This document shows, one piece after another, positions 45,247-54,291 of a DNA stretch of 64,000 bases. Where the stretch lies: positions 248,001 to 312,000 of the forward strand of contig NZ_SZZN01000001.1 in the NCBI RefSeq assembly GCF_006125015.1, read 5' to 3'. Numbering within the stretch: position 1 is the stretch's first letter; the number at the start of each line of letters is the position of its first letter. A program made the position numbers and the translations under genes. The notes beneath the pieces were generated by a model. The model was not told where the DNA came from and made no database searches. It saw only the letters and a program-made list of their open reading frames with translations. The stretch is from Roseovarius arcticus. Lineage in GTDB: Bacteria > Pseudomonadota > Alphaproteobacteria > Rhodobacterales > Rhodobacteraceae.

Positions 45247-46205
45247 TATCCCCAAAGTTCCGGCGCGGGGGGGTGTACCCCGGCACTGTCGAATGTCAGC
45301 GGTGTATCGCGGTCTTCTGCCAGCAGCAAAGGGCCGTCAAGGTCAGTCACCATAACGCCCTGTGCGACCAACGTCGCGGGCGCCATCGCCAGGCTGCTGC
45401 CCACCATGCAACCGACCATCACGCGGTACCCCTCGGCCTCAGCCGCGCGGCGCAATTCCAGCGCCTCGGTCAGGCCGCCGGTTTTGTCCAGCTTGATGTT
45501 GACCACATCGTATTTGCCCTTAAGCGCGGCAAGGCTAGCGCGGTCATGGCAGCTTTCGTCGGCGCAGACCGGCACTGGGCGCTTCATGCCTATCAGCGCG
45601 TCGTCGTCCCCTGCGGGCAATGGCTGCTCGACAAGCGCGACACCAAGGCGCACCAGATGCGGCGCCAGATCGGCGTAGACCTCGGCGCTCCATCCCTCGT
45701 TTGCATCTACAATGATCGTCGATTTAGGCGCGCCCGCGCGGACGGCCTCGAGCCGGGCCATATCGTCTGGGGTGCCCAGCTTAATCTTGAGCAGGGGCCG
45801 AAAGCTGTGCTTTGCCGCTTGCGCCTGCATTGCCTCTGGTGTGTCTAGCGATAGCGTATAGGCGGTGATTTCGGGGCCGGGCGCAGGCAAACCGGCCAGC
45901 TCCCAAACGCGGCGCCCGGCGCGCTTGGCCTCCAGATCCCACAGTGCGCAGTCCAGCGCATTGCGCGCCGCGCCTGCGGGCAGCGCCGCCAGCGACTCGC
46001 GGTCTGTCACGGATGCGCCCTCGATTTGCGCGGTCACGCTGTCCAGCGTCTCGCCGTATCGGGCATAAGGAACGCACTCGCCGCGCCCCTGATGCGTGCC
46101 GTCGCTGACGGTAACCGTCAGTACCTGCGCCTCGGTCCGCGAGCCGCGACTGATGGTAAACACCTGCGCCAGCTTGAACACATCGCGCGTCACCGTAACC
46201 AGCAT
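45246..46205 (-). CDS. dgcA: N-acetyl-D-glutamate racemase DgcA (enolase superfamily)
   Basis: A 319-residue muconate-lactonising-subgroup enzyme formerly called dipeptide epimerase. Paired catalytic lysines lie in LLKIKLG and VNIKLDKTGG. Metal ligands are in IIVDANEGW, VEQPLPAG and CADESCH. Its place directly downstream of DgcN and upstream of a D-amino-acid transaminase favours the DgcA role in D-glutamate catabolism over L-Ala-D/L-Glu epimerisation. The ATG at 46205 is preferred; the extension to 46253 covers the dispersed element. Confidence 0.85.
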   Translation of the reverse strand: MLVTVTRDVFKLAQVFTISRGSRTEAQVLTVTVSDGTHQGRGECVPYARYGETLDSVTAQIEGASVTDRESLAALPAGAARNALDCALWDLEAKRAGRRVWELAGLPAPGPEITAYTLSLDTPEAMQAQAAKHSFRPLLKIKLGTPDDMARLEAVRAGAPKSTIIVDANEGWSAEVYADLAPHLVRLGVALVEQPLPAGDDDALIGMKRPVPVCADESCHDRASLAALKGKYDVVNIKLDKTGGLTEALELRRAAEAEGYRVMVGCMVGSSLAMAPATLVAQGVMVTDLDGPLLLAEDRDTPLTFDSAGVHPPAPELWG

Positions 46206-46214
46206 GCGCACCCA

Positions 46215-46241
46215 CCTTTCGTCTTGGTCAATAAAATACTC
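46215..46241 (-). repeat. Dispersed post-gene element, copy 4
   Basis: The minus strand reads GAGTATTTTATTGACCAAGA then CGAAAGG, two to three bases longer than the other copies. It lies after the dgcN stop, in the same direction, and abuts the ribosome-site region of dgcA. Confidence 0.5.
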
Positions 46242-46278
46242 AGAACCGAGCACCAGCCAGTTGGCGCCGGGCCCAGTC

Positions 46279-47280
46279 TTAGATCGCCTCTAGCGCGTCT
46301 ACCAGCACGCTTGCGCCAAAGCGGTACGGGTCCGTTGCAGGCAGATCCATGCGCTTCGATACCTCGGCCAGATAGGCACGCGCATCAGCTTCAGCCATAT
46401 GCTGCGTATTGACTGAAATGCCGACAAAGCGGCAGTTCGGATTGCCGACCTGCGCCAGCGGCAGCGCGGTGTCGCGCAGACGCTCCAGCGTGGGCAGCTG
46501 ATATCCCGGCAGGCCGCGCATATGAGTGCGCGTCGGCTCGTGGCACAGGATCAGCGCGTCGGGCTGGCCGCCATGAACAAGCGCCAGCGTCACGCCGGAG
46601 TATGACACGTGGAACAGGCTGCCTTGCCCCTCAATCAGGTCCCAATGGTCGTCGTCGTTGTCGGGCGTCAAAAACTCGATTGATCCGGCCATGAAATCGG
46701 CGATCACTGCGTCCAGCGGCACGCCGTCACCGGTGATCAGGATACCGGTCTGGCCCGTTGCGCGGAAGGTCGCTTTCATCCCCCGCTCGGTCATCTCGCG
46801 CTCCATCGCCATGGCGGTGTACATCTTGCCGACCGAGCAATCGGTGCCGACGGGCAGGCAGCGCTTGCCGCGCCGCTTTTCGCCATTGGCGATGGGATAC
46901 TCCACTGATGGGATGCGCACATCATGCAGAGTGCGGCCATATTCATGCGCGGCGGCGACTAGATCGGCCTCATTACGCAGCAGGTTATGCAGACCGCTGG
47001 CCAGATCATAGCCCATGGCGAGGGCCGCGATCAGCACCTCTTTCCACTTGGCCGAGATGACGCCGCCGCGGTTGGCAACGCCGATAACCAGCGTTTTGGC
47101 GCCTGCCGCCTTGGCACCTGCCAGCGTCAATTCCCTCAGGCCCAGATCGGCGCCGCAGCCCGGCAGGCATAGCTGGCCAACCGCATTTTCAGGACGCCAA
47201 TCTCGGATGCCAATGGCAACCTTGGCGGCCAGCATATCGGGCGCGTCGCCCAGAAACAGAAGATACGGCGTCTCGATCAT
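46279..47280 (-). CDS. dgcN: D-glutamate N-acetyltransferase DgcN (DUF1611 family)
   Basis: A 333-residue DUF1611 protein. The P-loop-like segment LPVGTDCSVGKMYTAMAM, around residues 140-157, is the family core, with VLLFLGDAPD-type N-terminal and EGQGSLFHVSYSG central blocks. In marine bacteria such proteins were described as acetylating D-glutamate so that DgcA can racemise it. It is first in a dgcN-dgcA-transaminase operon, and its promoter faces the malyl-CoA lyase gene. Confidence 0.85.
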   Translation of the reverse strand: MIETPYLLFLGDAPDMLAAKVAIGIRDWRPENAVGQLCLPGCGADLGLRELTLAGAKAAGAKTLVIGVANRGGVISAKWKEVLIAALAMGYDLASGLHNLLRNEADLVAAAHEYGRTLHDVRIPSVEYPIANGEKRRGKRCLPVGTDCSVGKMYTAMAMEREMTERGMKATFRATGQTGILITGDGVPLDAVIADFMAGSIEFLTPDNDDDHWDLIEGQGSLFHVSYSGVTLALVHGGQPDALILCHEPTRTHMRGLPGYQLPTLERLRDTALPLAQVGNPNCRFVGISVNTQHMAEADARAYLAEVSKRMDLPATDPYRFGASVLVDALEAI

Positions 47281-47586
47281 GGCAAATTTCCTTGGCAGGG
47301 GCCAACGCGCAGGGGCGCAGAGGGCGGATTCGGGCTTTGACGCCAGAGTTAAGCAGATTTACCGTCACTATCACGCAAAATCATACCGGGTCGCAGCGGG
47401 GACTGAGGAGGTACGCAATAAAACGCGCCATACGTCGATATTTCGCGAAGGTTCTTCGTTTGCGCCTTATATTTGTGCAGATGATTGCCCAATGCTGCAC
47501 CTGCAAAATGGCCTTGCAAGGCCAAAGGTAATTTAATAGCGATCAGACATACCCAAGCGCAATATGATTACCCAAGAGGCCCCGAC
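47281..47586. promoter_or_regulatory. Divergent dgcN/malyl-CoA lyase promoter region
   Basis: About 300 bases between divergent genes. A perfect 14-bp palindrome GGCCTTGCAAGGCC lies at 47510-47523, 63 bases before the lyase start, next to a partial repeat TGCAAAATGG at 47502-47511. It may be an operator for acyl-CoA-dependent control. No coding sequence is supported here. Confidence 0.4.
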
Positions 47587-48546
47587 ATGAGTTTTCGCCT
47601 ACAGCCGCCCGCCCCCGCCCGTCCCAATCGATGCCAGCTTTTTGGCCCTGGTTCGAACGCAAAGCTGTTCGAGAAGATGGCGGCGAGCGCTGCCGATGTG
47701 ATCAACATCGACCTAGAGGATTCTGTCGGACCTAACGACAAGGATCTGGCGCGCAAGCAAACGATCGAGGCGATCAATTCGGTCGATTGGGGTACCAAAT
47801 ACCTAAGCGTGCGGATCAACGGGCTTGATACCGGGTGGTGGTATCGCGATGTGGTCGATCTGCTTGAGCAGGCGGGCGACCGGTTGGATCAGATCATGAT
47901 CCCCAAGGTGGGTTGCGCGGCCGACGTCTATGCTGTCGATGCGCTGGTCACGGCCATTGAGCGTGCCAAGGGCCGGACCAAGCCCATCAGTTTCGAGGTT
48001 ATCATCGAGAGCGCGGCAGGCATCGCGCATGTGGAGGAGATCGCAGCCGCCAGCCCGCGTTTGCAGGCGATGAGCCTTGGCGCGGCAGACTTCGCCGCCT
48101 CAATGGGCATGGCAACGACCGGTATCGGCGGCACGCAGGAAAACTACTACATGCTGCATGATGGGGCCAAGCATTGGTCCGATCCGTGGCATTGGGCGCA
48201 GGCAGCGATTGTGGCGGCCTGCCGTACGCACGGATTGCTTCCCGTCGATGGCCCGTTTGGTGATTTTAGCGATGACGAAGGATTTCGCGCGCAAGCGTTG
48301 CGTTCGGCCACACTGGGAATGGTCGGAAAATGGGCGATCCACCCCAAGCAGATCGCGTTGGCCAATGAGGTATTTACCCCCAGCGAAGCAGCCGTCGCCG
48401 AAGCGCGCGAAATTCTCGCGGCCATGGAGGCAGCCAAGGCCAATGGCGAGGGCGCGACCGTCTACAAAGGCAGGCTTGTCGACATCGCCAGCATCAAGCA
48501 GGCCGAGGTGATCGTGCGCCAGTCCGAGATGATCGCAAAGGGCTGA
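47587..48546 (+). CDS. mcl1: L-malyl-CoA/beta-methylmalyl-CoA lyase
   Basis: A 319-residue CitE-like aldolase. NIDLEDSVGPNDK supplies the metal-binding Asp/Glu, FEVIIESAAGI is the second metal site, and GKWAIHPKQIALANEVF is the C-terminal family block. It cleaves malyl-CoA to acetyl-CoA and glyoxylate and beta-methylmalyl-CoA to propionyl-CoA and glyoxylate in the ethylmalonyl-CoA pathway of Rhodobacterales. GAGG lies upstream of the 47587 ATG, and the length matches characterised members. Confidence 0.93.
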   Translation: MSFRLQPPAPARPNRCQLFGPGSNAKLFEKMAASAADVINIDLEDSVGPNDKDLARKQTIEAINSVDWGTKYLSVRINGLDTGWWYRDVVDLLEQAGDRLDQIMIPKVGCAADVYAVDALVTAIERAKGRTKPISFEVIIESAAGIAHVEEIAAASPRLQAMSLGAADFAASMGMATTGIGGTQENYYMLHDGAKHWSDPWHWAQAAIVAACRTHGLLPVDGPFGDFSDDEGFRAQALRSATLGMVGKWAIHPKQIALANEVFTPSEAAVAEAREILAAMEAAKANGEGATVYKGRLVDIASIKQAEVIVRQSEMIAKG

Positions 48547-48684
48547 TCCAGCGCTTTGTCTTATCGGCGGTGCATCTCGCTAGGCTGGTGAATGATCAGG
48601 CGGGGTGAACAGGCTATGCACATCTGGTGATTTGACCCGTCCGCAAAAGTGGCTAAGGCTGGCACATCATCGCCGGGAGCCTTC

Positions 48685-49917
48685 ATGGACAAGCCAGCCT
48701 CACTCTTCACTCCGGTCCTCATCGCCGGGTGTGCGATCATGCTGATCTCCTTTGCCATCCGCGCGTCATTTGGCGTGTTTCAGATCCCCATCGCGGGCGA
48801 GTTTGGCTGGCTGCGCAGCGAGTTCAGCCTCGCCATTGCGATCCAGAATTTGGCGTGGGGCATCGGACAGCCGCTGTTCGGTGCGATGGCCGAAAAGGTG
48901 GGCGACCGCCGCGCCATTGTGCTGGGTGCGCTGATCTATGCTGCGGGGCTGGTCGCGTCATCCTTTGCGGTGACGCCCGGCGCGCACCAGTTTTTCGAGA
49001 TCTTCGTCGGCTTTGGTATCGCAGGGACCGGCTTTGGCGTGATCCTTGCCGTTGTTGGACGGGCTAGCAGTGACGCGCACCGCTCAATGAGCCTGGCCAT
49101 CGCGACGGCGGCGGGATCGGCAGGGCAGGTTTTTGGCGCGCCGGTGGCCGAGGCGCTCTTGGGCGTGATGAGCTGGCAGTGGGTGTTCATCCTCTTTGCC
49201 GGCGTTATCCTTGCCAGCCTCGCGGTGTTACCGATGATGCGCGTGCCGGTGATCGCTACGCGGGCCGAGCTGGAAGAAAGCATGGGGCAGATACTAGGCC
49301 GTGCGATGCGCGACCCCAGTTATGCACTGATCTTTCTGGGGTTTTTCAGTTGCGGCTATCAACTGGCCTTCGTCACCGCGCATTTCCCGGCCTTCGTGAC
49401 CGAAATGTGCGGCCCTATTCTGCCGGGCGGGATGCTGTATGGGCTGGGCATCACCAGCACATCGGCGCTGGGCGCGGCGGCGATATCCCTGATCGGGCTG
49501 GCGAATATCGCGGGCACGCTAACGGCGGGATATCTGGGAAAGCGGTATTCGCGCAAATATCTGCTGGCGGGGATATATGCCGGGCGCACCGTCATTGCGG
49601 CGGCGTTTATCATGACGCCGATCACGCCCGCGACGGTGCTGCTGTTTTCGGTGTCGATGGGCGCGCTGTGGCTGGCGACAGTGCCGCTGACCAGCGGGCT
49701 GATCGCGCATTTATACGGTATACGCTATATGGGCACGCTCTATGGGATCGTGTTTTTCAGCCACCAACTGGGCAGCTTTATGGGGGTCTGGCTGGGCGGG
49801 CGGATGTATGACATTTACGGCGATTATACCGCTGTCTGGTGGATCGGCGTGGGCGTCGGCGCGTTCAGTGCAATCGTGCATCTACCGGTCAAGGAGACGC
49901 GGCTGATTGCGGCATAG
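48685..49917 (+). CDS. MFS transporter
   Basis: A 410-residue carrier with twelve transmembrane segments. The loop 2-3 motif is GAMAEKVGDRRAIVLGAL, followed by GTGFGVILAVVGRAS. The second half has YLGKRYSRKYLL at the equivalent loop. It resembles the oxalate/formate-monocarboxylate branch, but the substrate is unknown. The ATG at 48685 is chosen because MDKPASLFTPVLIAG leads straight into helix one. It is convergent with the alpha/beta hydrolase, only 2 bases apart. Confidence 0.88.
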   Translation: MDKPASLFTPVLIAGCAIMLISFAIRASFGVFQIPIAGEFGWLRSEFSLAIAIQNLAWGIGQPLFGAMAEKVGDRRAIVLGALIYAAGLVASSFAVTPGAHQFFEIFVGFGIAGTGFGVILAVVGRASSDAHRSMSLAIATAAGSAGQVFGAPVAEALLGVMSWQWVFILFAGVILASLAVLPMMRVPVIATRAELEESMGQILGRAMRDPSYALIFLGFFSCGYQLAFVTAHFPAFVTEMCGPILPGGMLYGLGITSTSALGAAAISLIGLANIAGTLTAGYLGKRYSRKYLLAGIYAGRTVIAAAFIMTPITPATVLLFSVSMGALWLATVPLTSGLIAHLYGIRYMGTLYGIVFFSHQLGSFMGVWLGGRMYDIYGDYTAVWWIGVGVGAFSAIVHLPVKETRLIAA

Positions 49918-49919
49918 GC

Positions 49920-50837
49920 TCAGCGCGCCAAGTGCGCAGCGAGGATTTCGGTCACTTCGGTATCATGCGTGTAGGGCAGGGAGTGGTCTGCGCCCGCAAC
50001 CACCTTTTGCTGCGCGGCGGGGTTCCATGCCGCTAGCGTATCGCGCCCCGCGACCGGAATAACCTTGTCCTGCTCGGCCCAGATGGCCAGCGTGGGGATA
50101 TCCGCCTGCGCCACCGCGCGGTGCGCCTCCTCCATATCCGCATCGAGTGCGCCGCGCAGAGAAGAGAGCACGGCAGGCAGGAAGCCACGATGGCGCAGCT
50201 GCGCGATCTGCATATCGACGATGCCCGGTATGCTAGATTTCTGGCTGCGATCCTTTTCCAGCGCGCGGCGCATGGAGCGGCCATAGACCGATAGCATCGC
50301 CCACGACCCCAAAAGACCGGTCTGCGCTAACAGCCGGGACGCGGGGCCAAGGTCGTGGCCCAGCCCGGCAGGGGCCAGCAGCACCAGATGGCGGATCATC
50401 GCTGGCCGTTCAGCGGCAAAGGTGGGTGCGATGGTGCCGCCCATCGAATAGCCCAGCAGCGTGATACCCTCGGTGACGCCTTGATCGGCCAAAAGATAGG
50501 CAAGTTGCCGGGTGAAAAACGCGCAATCCTGTGCGCCGCGCGGCCTGTCCGAATAGCCGCGCCCGTAGAGGTCATAGACCAACACGCGATAGCCCAGGTC
50601 GCCCAAACCCTTGGCGATAGGATCCCAGACAAAGGACGGCGTGGTCAAGCCATGCACACAAACGGCCACCGGTCCATCGCCTGCGCCCAGCCAGCGGTAA
50701 TGCGTTATGCCTTGCGCCAGTTTGGCGAAGCTGCCGGGTGCCTCGGCTCGTGCGCGCTTGCCCATACGCGGGCGGATCGCTTCGCGCAGAAACGGAAAAA
50801 GAGTCAGTAGCGACAAGAGCGTGATCGTAACTATCAT
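49920..50837 (-). CDS. Alpha/beta-fold hydrolase, membrane-anchored
   Basis: A 305-residue hydrolase. One N-terminal hydrophobic segment (MIVTITLLSLLTLFPFL) anchors it. CVHGLTTPSFVWDPIA is the oxyanion region, LLGYSMGGTIAPTFA is the nucleophile elbow with the catalytic Ser, IWAEQDKVIPV holds the acid, and GADHSLPY the His. The substrate is unknown. It is the last gene of a four-gene operon, with ATGA overlap with the HAD gene. Confidence 0.85.
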   Translation of the reverse strand: MIVTITLLSLLTLFPFLREAIRPRMGKRARAEAPGSFAKLAQGITHYRWLGAGDGPVAVCVHGLTTPSFVWDPIAKGLGDLGYRVLVYDLYGRGYSDRPRGAQDCAFFTRQLAYLLADQGVTEGITLLGYSMGGTIAPTFAAERPAMIRHLVLLAPAGLGHDLGPASRLLAQTGLLGSWAMLSVYGRSMRRALEKDRSQKSSIPGIVDMQIAQLRHRGFLPAVLSSLRGALDADMEEAHRAVAQADIPTLAIWAEQDKVIPVAGRDTLAAWNPAAQQKVVAGADHSLPYTHDTEVTEILAAHLAR

Positions 50838-51454
50838 ACGGCCTCCTCCCTGGTCAGCAGGTTTGCGGCGACAAGGCGTTCCGCCAGACCCGCCGCGCCG
50901 GTAAAGTGATGCACCTGCCAGCCGCGTGCGGCAGCGGCCATGATGTTATCCTCGCGGTCGTCAGTGAACAGCAGTGCGCCCGGCGACAGGCCGCAATCGG
51001 CCTCGACAGCGGCGTAAATGGCTGGGTCCGGCTTGATCAGGCCCATCTCGCCTGAGATATAGGCGCGGTCGAACTGGCGCAGAAACGGGAATTGCGCAGC
51101 GCTGAGCGGAAAGTTTTGCGCGCCGAAATTTGACAGGGCAAAGACGGGGATGCGCCGCGCCCTGAGGGCCGCCATAAGGCGCGCGGAATGGGCGATTGCG
51201 GGCTGCGCGATCTCGCACCAGTGATCGCGGAAATGAAGGATCTCGGCGGCGTACTCGGGCTGCGCGGCGGCGGTCCTCGCCACCTCAGCGGCAAAATCGG
51301 CGCCTGCGTCAATCCGGTCCATCATCGCGTGAATGTCTACTTGGGCAAACATGGCGCGGCTGCGCGCAGGGCCAATCGCGGCATCGAAATACCGCTCAGG
51401 TTGCCATTCGATCAGGACGTTGCCGATGTCAAAGATGACCGCTTGCGGTGTCAT
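50834..51454 (-). CDS. HAD-superfamily hydrolase (haloacid dehalogenase/YihX-like)
   Basis: A 206-residue HAD protein. Motif I is VIFDIGNVLIEWQPE, where the nucleophile Asp is followed by Ile-Gly-Asn as in the YihX/dehalogenase branch. Motif II is FALSNFG, motif III is the Lys in GLIKPDPAIY, and motif IV is FTDDREDN. It is probably a sugar- or nucleotide-phosphate phosphatase. The start at 51454 fits the family; upstream codons lack support. Confidence 0.88.
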   Translation of the reverse strand: MTPQAVIFDIGNVLIEWQPERYFDAAIGPARSRAMFAQVDIHAMMDRIDAGADFAAEVARTAAAQPEYAAEILHFRDHWCEIAQPAIAHSARLMAALRARRIPVFALSNFGAQNFPLSAAQFPFLRQFDRAYISGEMGLIKPDPAIYAAVEADCGLSPGALLFTDDREDNIMAAAARGWQVHHFTGAAGLAERLVAANLLTREEAV

Positions 51455-51464
51455 TTTGAGGCGC

Positions 51465-52427
51465 CTACCTGCGGTATCGCGGCGCGGGGCGTGCGCCGCT
51501 GGCACGGTGTTCGCGCCACAGCATATAAAGGCCCGATCCAAGGATCAGCGCGATCCCGGCCCATGCGTTTGCGGTCGGCCACGTGTCAAAAAACATCGCG
51601 CCCCAGAAGATCGCGATCGGCATGGCCACATATTCAAACGGCGCGGCAAAAGCCGCCTCGCTGAGCCGGTAGGCCTGGGTTATCAGCCAACTGCCGCCGA
51701 CCCCCGCGACACCCAGCATGACGATAATCCAAATGTCGCCCTGCGCGATGGGCCCCCATGCGCGCAAAAGGAACGAGAGCGACGGGTGCGCCCCTCCGGC
51801 ATAGCGCCCATGTCCGATCAGCGCACCGATCACTGCGCTCGATATAAGAAATGTGATAATGACGTAAATCGTCATTGTCGCCGCGCTTTCGGTATCGCGA
51901 ACCTTGCGGGTGACCATGTGCATCGCACCATACAGAAGGGCAGCCATGGCAGGCAGCAGCGACGCCAACTGAAACGCGTCCGTTCCCGGCTGCACGATCA
52001 GCAGAACACCGATCAGGCCGACGGCGATAGCGATCCAGCGGCGCGGGCCGACCACCTCCCTGAGGAAGATCACAGACATTACCGCGATGGCCAGCGGCGA
52101 AATAAAGAAGATCGCGACTGCGTCGGCGATAGGCAGCGCGGCAAGGCCAAGAAAAAGGCAGGCGTTGGCGCAGACGATGAACATCCCGCGCAGCAAATGC
52201 GCGCCGGGCCGCGCGGTGCGCAATACGCGCCAGCCACCGCTGATAGGCATGATAACGGCCAGAAACACGACAAGGCTGACCAGTGAGCGCAGCATGACGA
52301 TTTGATGCAATGCGTATGCGTCGCTAAGCAGTTTGATCCCCAGATCGACAAAGGAAAAGCAAAAGATCGCGGCCAGCGCGCAGAACGCGCCGGGTGTATT
52401 GGTACCTTGTATGGCGGGGGCACACAT
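51465..52427 (-). CDS. DMT superfamily transporter (EamA)
   Basis: A 320-residue carrier with ten predicted helices in two EamA repeats. The first repeat begins FCALAAIFCFSFVDLGIKLL, and the second carries AAFAAPFEYVAMPIAIFWG near its end, the usual EamA landmark. It exports or imports small metabolites of unknown identity. It lies 13 bases downstream of the YaiI gene. Confidence 0.88.
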   Translation of the reverse strand: MCAPAIQGTNTPGAFCALAAIFCFSFVDLGIKLLSDAYALHQIVMLRSLVSLVVFLAVIMPISGGWRVLRTARPGAHLLRGMFIVCANACLFLGLAALPIADAVAIFFISPLAIAVMSVIFLREVVGPRRWIAIAVGLIGVLLIVQPGTDAFQLASLLPAMAALLYGAMHMVTRKVRDTESAATMTIYVIITFLISSAVIGALIGHGRYAGGAHPSLSFLLRAWGPIAQGDIWIIVMLGVAGVGGSWLITQAYRLSEAAFAAPFEYVAMPIAIFWGAMFFDTWPTANAWAGIALILGSGLYMLWREHRASGARPAPRYRR

Positions 52428-52440
52428 AGTTTGGGGCCTT

Positions 52441-52896
52441 TCAGGGCGCGAGAATGCGCGCCTGTCTTACGGCCCGCTCCAGCGCGTCCAGAAAGCGTGA
52501 GCGATCCGCCTTTGTAAACCCCTTGCCACCGCCCTGACGGAACGGATCGGCAGCGCGCAGGTCCGTCATCAGATCGCGGGTGGCCAGCACATTGCCGATA
52601 TTGGCAGAGGTCAGCGGCTCGCCGTTATGCTTTAGCACCAGCGCGCCTGCCTCTACGCATTTCGCAGCCAAGGGGATGTCTCCAGTGACGACCACGTCGC
52701 CCTTGCCCGCCCGGTCCGCGATCCACATATCCGCGATGTCCGGCCCGTCGGGCACGATGATCGTCTGTACCAGCGGGTGGGGCGAGGGGCGCAGGCCGCC
52801 GTTAGACACGATATAAACGGCCTGCTGATGCCGCGTGCCGACGCGGATCGCCTCGTCCTTGACGGGGCATGCGTCGGCATCAACGTAGATCGGCAT
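52441..52896 (-). CDS. YaiI/YqxD family protein (DUF188)
   Basis: A 151-residue protein with the family start [17 protein letters not shown], a PIN-like acidic site, then [20 protein letters not shown]. The C-terminus [23 protein letters not shown] matches the family end. The fold suggests a nuclease-like metal site, but no function is established. It is the first gene of the operon with the DMT, HAD and hydrolase genes. Confidence 0.92.
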   Translation of the reverse strand: MPIYVDADACPVKDEAIRVGTRHQQAVYIVSNGGLRPSPHPLVQTIIVPDGPDIADMWIADRAGKGDVVVTGDIPLAAKCVEAGALVLKHNGEPLTSANIGNVLATRDLMTDLRAADPFRQGGGKGFTKADRSRFLDALERAVRQARILAP

Positions 52897-52944
52897 TGGT
52901 GGCTCCTTCGCCGGGCTAGAGAATATATAGCGCGGCGCGGGGGA

Positions 52945-53997
52945 TCACTTCACCTCGTAGGCTGTTGAATCGGCTAGCACGTCATGGATCAACTCTTCAA
53001 CCGTCTCGGTCGAGAAGTCCGCATCCTCATAGATCTTATAGAGCTTAAAGTCGGAAACGCGGGTCAGCACGAACCATGCCAATATCGCCGCTTCGGGAGA
53101 TTCGGGGTCGATACCCATATCCTCCGCGACGTTGCGGATCCACTTGTGGGCGGAACTGCCCGCGACATAGTGGGAGAACGACCAGTCACCGTCAGAGTAG
53201 GTCGACAGGAACCATTCGGCGCGCCTTTTGTCCATGTCGAGTTGAGGCGCTTCTGTCTGCGCATATTCTGCAGCTTCGATCATCGCGGCGTTGAAACCCT
53301 CGTCCTTGCCGTCCTTGTTGGTAGTCGCAACGTCCCAGTGCGGATCAAAATGGGTCGATGCGGCCCCGAACAGAAGCTCTTGCGGGGCACCGCGCTTGAG
53401 GAGTTCTGCATAGACCACCGCGCCATGCTCGCCCATCCAGCCCCAGTGGGCGATACCGTCCTTGCCGCCCCAAGCGTCGGGGAACCATTCGGGCTTTGCC
53501 ACCTTGCCGATGGATTTGTCCCAATTATACCAAACCTTGCTCCAATCGTGCAGGGCAAGCTGCGCGATAACCAGATCGCGGTCCATTGTTCGCACGCCAT
53601 GGATGCTGTCGAACATTTCGATCCAACCCAGCGCGATTTCCATCACCTCAACGAGATGGACAGCGAGGCCGCCTGGATAGTGATGATGCCCCGGCCCGCC
53701 TGTGGCAGGGGCGGTGCGAAGCGCGTCGGCCGACGCGGTCGCATTGAAAACCGTCGATTCCGGCGTTTCATACATATCCAGCACGAGCGTGCGCAGCTCC
53801 GGGTTCTCGATCGAGTTGATGTACCCCATCAGGCGGTCATACGCGGCAGTGGTGAATGCGCCGGTGCGCGCCATCTCGGTCGGGTCCATGGCGAGGATCT
53901 CGTCAATCCGCGATTGAGGTATGTCGGTGGCCGCAGTTAAAGGGGCCGCGTTACCGGCAACAACAAACGTGGCGGCAAGCAGGGCATTTCTGAGCAT
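52945..53997 (-). CDS. Exported protein with a degenerate HD-domain-like metal-site pattern
   Basis: A 350-residue protein with a signal peptide (LRNALLAATFVVAGNAAPLTAA). The segment GHHHYPGGLAVHLVEVMEIALG, then LALHDWSKVW, then HWGWMGEHGAVVYAELL has the spacing and residue order of HD phosphohydrolases (H...HD...H...), with HDWSK where HDIGK is usual. HD enzymes normally work on nucleotides in the cytoplasm, so an exported member is unusual. The start at 53997 places the signal peptide at the N-terminus. The substrate is unknown, and the HD assignment is by pattern only. Confidence 0.6.
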   Translation of the reverse strand: MLRNALLAATFVVAGNAAPLTAATDIPQSRIDEILAMDPTEMARTGAFTTAAYDRLMGYINSIENPELRTLVLDMYETPESTVFNATASADALRTAPATGGPGHHHYPGGLAVHLVEVMEIALGWIEMFDSIHGVRTMDRDLVIAQLALHDWSKVWYNWDKSIGKVAKPEWFPDAWGGKDGIAHWGWMGEHGAVVYAELLKRGAPQELLFGAASTHFDPHWDVATTNKDGKDEGFNAAMIEAAEYAQTEAPQLDMDKRRAEWFLSTYSDGDWSFSHYVAGSSAHKWIRNVAEDMGIDPESPEAAILAWFVLTRVSDFKLYKIYEDADFSTETVEELIHDVLADSTAYEVK

Positions 53998-54291
53998 GTC
54001 TGGCATCCTTGTTGGCTGCGAACGCAAAAATCGCTCGCTACTAGTGCAAAATCTATTCTGTCAAACAAAAGCGACAGCCTCGTGACAGCCGAAATTTACG
54101 CGCAGCATGCCACGATCTATGCCTCGGCGGGGGTCCCGCCGGGGTCGGAAGAGATAACGAGTCGATATGGCTTGGATGCTAGGAGGCTGGAGCGCGTCTG
54201 GCTATCGAAATTGTCAACAAGATACGCGGCGGCGCCGATCACCCGTGCGATCTATTTGATACTGCAGTGATTTTAGTCAGCACGGGGGGGA

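Noticed and set aside
51333..52286. 317-codon plus-strand frame over the HAD and DMT genes
   Set aside because: Antisense of two well-supported genes; the translation is a low-complexity Arg/Asp/Gln-rich sequence.
52984..53940. 318-codon plus-strand frame over the exported HD-like gene
   Set aside because: The minus-strand frame has a signal peptide and a patterned metal site; this frame has neither.
54082..54270. 62-codon plus-strand frame between the HD-like gene and sthA
   Set aside because: No ribosome site and no family resemblance; probably non-coding.
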